Below are positions 32,762-34,909 of a stretch of DNA of 34,909 nucleotides, piece by piece (position 1 is the first letter of the stretch; each line of letters begins with the position of its first letter). Both the position numbers and the translations under genes were made by a program. The DNA is from Nemertoderma westbladi (taxonomy: Eukaryota; Xenacoelomorpha; Nemertodermatida; Nemertodermatidae). The DNA lies in the NCBI GenBank assembly GCA_032718475.1, contig JAUCBJ010000474.1:1-34909 (forward strand), in the 5' to 3' direction. Under the pieces are notes generated by a model. That model was not told where the DNA came from, did not search any database, and was given only the letters and a program-made list of their open reading frames with translations.

Positions 32762-34269
32762 CTTAGTAGTCTTGTGTAGCAACCATGAATTCGTTGTTCA
32801 AGTGATTTAGTCAGTGTCCAGGTCTCACCCCCGTATAAAAATACACTTTCCACTGTGGCTCGAAAGAACTTAGGTGCCTGGTGCAGGTGCCTGGAGAGAT
32901 CTGATTTCCAGATGGTATCCATTTTTGATAGAGCTACCCAAGCCTTTGCTTTCCTAACTTCTATGTCCTTTTTGCTACTCTCTATCCATGATCCAAGGTA
33001 CTGGAAGTCATCGACCTTCCTTAGTTGATTATTATCAATGGTTGTCAAGTTCCCATCAACATTAAAGGTCATGAATTCGGTCTTTGTAGCATTTATATGC
33101 AATCCAACCTCCTTAGCAGCCCTCTCCACTTTATTTAGTAGAAACTGTGCATCTGCTAGCGTATTAGAGAGCAGGGCGATGTCATCCGCAAAGTCGGTGT
33201 CTGTGACTGTAGTTGCCAGATATCTACTACTTCTGCGTTCTTGAAGTGTGAATCCCAGATCTTCACCCTTTGTGGCCGTCCTCATTGCGTAATCCAGCAC
33301 AATTACAAATAGTAATGGTGCTAATGTGTCACCTTGCAGTACGCCAGCCAGGATTGAGAAAAACTCAGTTTCACCATCTGGTGTGAGTACCTGCGCTTCT
33401 GTGTCACAATATAACAATCCAATGCCAACAACAATTACTTTGGTATTCCATAAGCTCTTAGGATTTCAAGCATTTTACCTCTATGGATGGAGTCGAATGC
33501 CTTCTTGAACTCCACAAAAGTAATGACTGCGGGGAGATTCTTTGACTTAATTCCTTCAATCAGTCTCCGTAGTGCAAGTATCTGAGCTATTGTTGATCTA
33601 CTTGGTCGAAATCCGTTTTGGCTCTTACGCAGTAGTTTCTCTATGTGAGGCCTAATCCTATATAGAATCATTTTATTGTATATTTTGGCAGCTACCACAA
33701 GCAGACAGATCCCACGATAGTTTGTTGGTATGCCGAGGTCTCCTTTCTTGGGGAGAGGCTTTAGTTGACCTTTAGTCCAAATTGGTGGTGGCTTTTCCCC
33801 TTTTAACATCCGGTTGCAAACATTCAATAATGGTCTGTTTAGCACTCCGGTTTTCCATACCTCCGCTGGGATTTCATCTAATCCACTCGCTTTATTATTG
33901 GACATGCTTTTAATGCTTCTTTGGAGTTCGGCAGGTGTGAAGTCCCCTGTTTCTATAGGTAGTGTCTTGTCATATATTTTCCTCGATGTTTGGTGGCTGC
34001 CCAAGCAAGTTGCTGAAGTGATTTTTCCACTTCCCAACAAGTTCTTCAGGACTATCGGCTTTGAGGCGCCCCTTTGCACAACTTTTCCGACCAGATACCT
34101 CATTTACAGTTTGCCATGTAAGTCTTCTTGATTGTTGCTGTATGTGAGCAGTTGTAATTGCTTCAGTTTTATCCTGTATGTACTTTTCGTGGCTGATGTT
34201 GTAGGCCAATTTAAGATCGTCCTTAGCTTTCTCAACCTTGTTAATGTTTTCAGTTGTTGGTTGTTGTTG
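32762..34269 (-). pseudogene. RTE-like LINE copy 2 (3'-truncated, no Helitron)
   Basis: The minus strand encodes the same RT as copy 1 and carries the part copy 1 lacks: after FADDIALLSNT and KTEFM come VDDFQYLGSWIESSKKDI, FFRATVESVFLYGGETWTL and HGCYTRLLSTVV, where it ends abruptly in minisatellite at 32761/32762. The FSGHC and GRP C-terminal blocks are absent. It shares two frameshifts with copy 1 (about 33970 and 33435). The position of H1/H2 is intact at 34178/34179. A LINE truncated at its 3' end is unusual, since reverse-transcribed copies normally lose their 5' end, so recombination with the satellite is likely. Confidence 0.88.
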
Positions 34270-34909
34270 TATAAATACTACCTACTTTATACTACTCTAT
34301 AAATACTACCTACTTTATACTACTGTATAAATACTACCTACTTTATACTACTGTATAAATAATACCTACTTTATACTACTGTATAAATACTACCTACTTT
34401 ATACTACTGTATATATACTACCTACTTTATACTACTGTATATAAATACTACCTACTTTATACTACTGTATATAAATACTACCTACTTTATACTACTGCGT
34501 ACATACTGCCTACTTTATACTACTGTATAAATACTACCTACTTTATACTACTCTATAAATACTACCTACTTTATACTACTGTATAATTACTACCTACTTT
34601 ATACTACTGTATAAATACTACCTACTTTATACTACTCTATAAATACTACCTACTTTATGCTACTCTATAAATACTACCTACTTTATACTACTCTATAAAT
34701 ACTACCTACTTTATACTACTGCGTAAATACTGCCTACTTTATACTACTTTATAAATACTACCTACTTTATACTACTCTATAAATACTACCTACTTTATAC
34801 TACTGTATAAATACTATCTACTTTATACTACTGTATACTACTGTATAAATACTGCCTACTTTATACTACTGTATAAATACTGCCTACTTTATACTACTTT
34901 ATAAATACT
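34270..34909. repeat. 28-bp minisatellite, array 3 (empty copy of array 2)
   Basis: About 23 units running off the right edge. 34270-34873 matches array 2 after removal of H3-H8. Array 2 then joins LINE copy 2, whereas this array simply continues. Confidence 0.97.

Overview
This is eukaryotic, almost certainly invertebrate metazoan, nuclear DNA. It has an intron-rich gene with GT/AG junctions and phase-1 cysteine-rich exons, three lineages of dead non-LTR retrotransposon, a tRNA-like SINE, very large satellite arrays and a family of non-autonomous Helitrons. The sequence alone does not name the phylum. Base composition is AT-rich and nothing here looks bacterial or viral.

Layout. 1-720: dead RTE-like LINE fragment (minus). 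744-2260: 63-bp minisatellite, directly abutting a tRNA-derived SINE (2261-2375, minus). 2558-18266: the 3' part of one plus-strand gene in nine recognisable exons. It encodes a single-pass membrane protein: ephrin-receptor-like/TNFR-like cysteine-rich modules, two EGF-like domains, one transmembrane helix and a tyrosine-rich cytoplasmic tail; its 5' end lies upstream of the window. Its introns are swollen by a 228-unit TATTG microsatellite, by 43-bp, 39-bp and 46-50-bp minisatellites, and by two LINE fragments. 18267-19705: 3' UTR and AT-rich intergenic DNA with an imperfect palindrome.

From 19.7 kb to the end the window is a nested repeat landscape: 28-bp minisatellite, RTE-like LINE copy 1, minisatellite, LINE copy 2, minisatellite. 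Eight Helitron copies of about 1.25 kb (H1-H8), all in the same orientation, lie in the first LINE/minisatellite pair. The second pair (33071-34873) is the same DNA without them. If the eight elements are removed, the LINE part (1108+91 bases) and the minisatellite part (53+14+88+15+172+160+102 = 604 bases) match the empty copy in length with no gained or lost base, and by eye differ at about two positions. The window thus carries its own occupied and empty sites. They define the element ends (5'-TC...CTAG-3' on the minus strand), the R^TA target and the absence of a target-site duplication.

The most notable points are this eight-insertion occupied/empty pair, an apparently undescribed Helitron family with both canonical ends and subterminal inverted repeats, identical Helitrons only 15 bp apart, and two intronic minisatellites that begin at a splice donor and repeat a donor-like GTTAGT motif.
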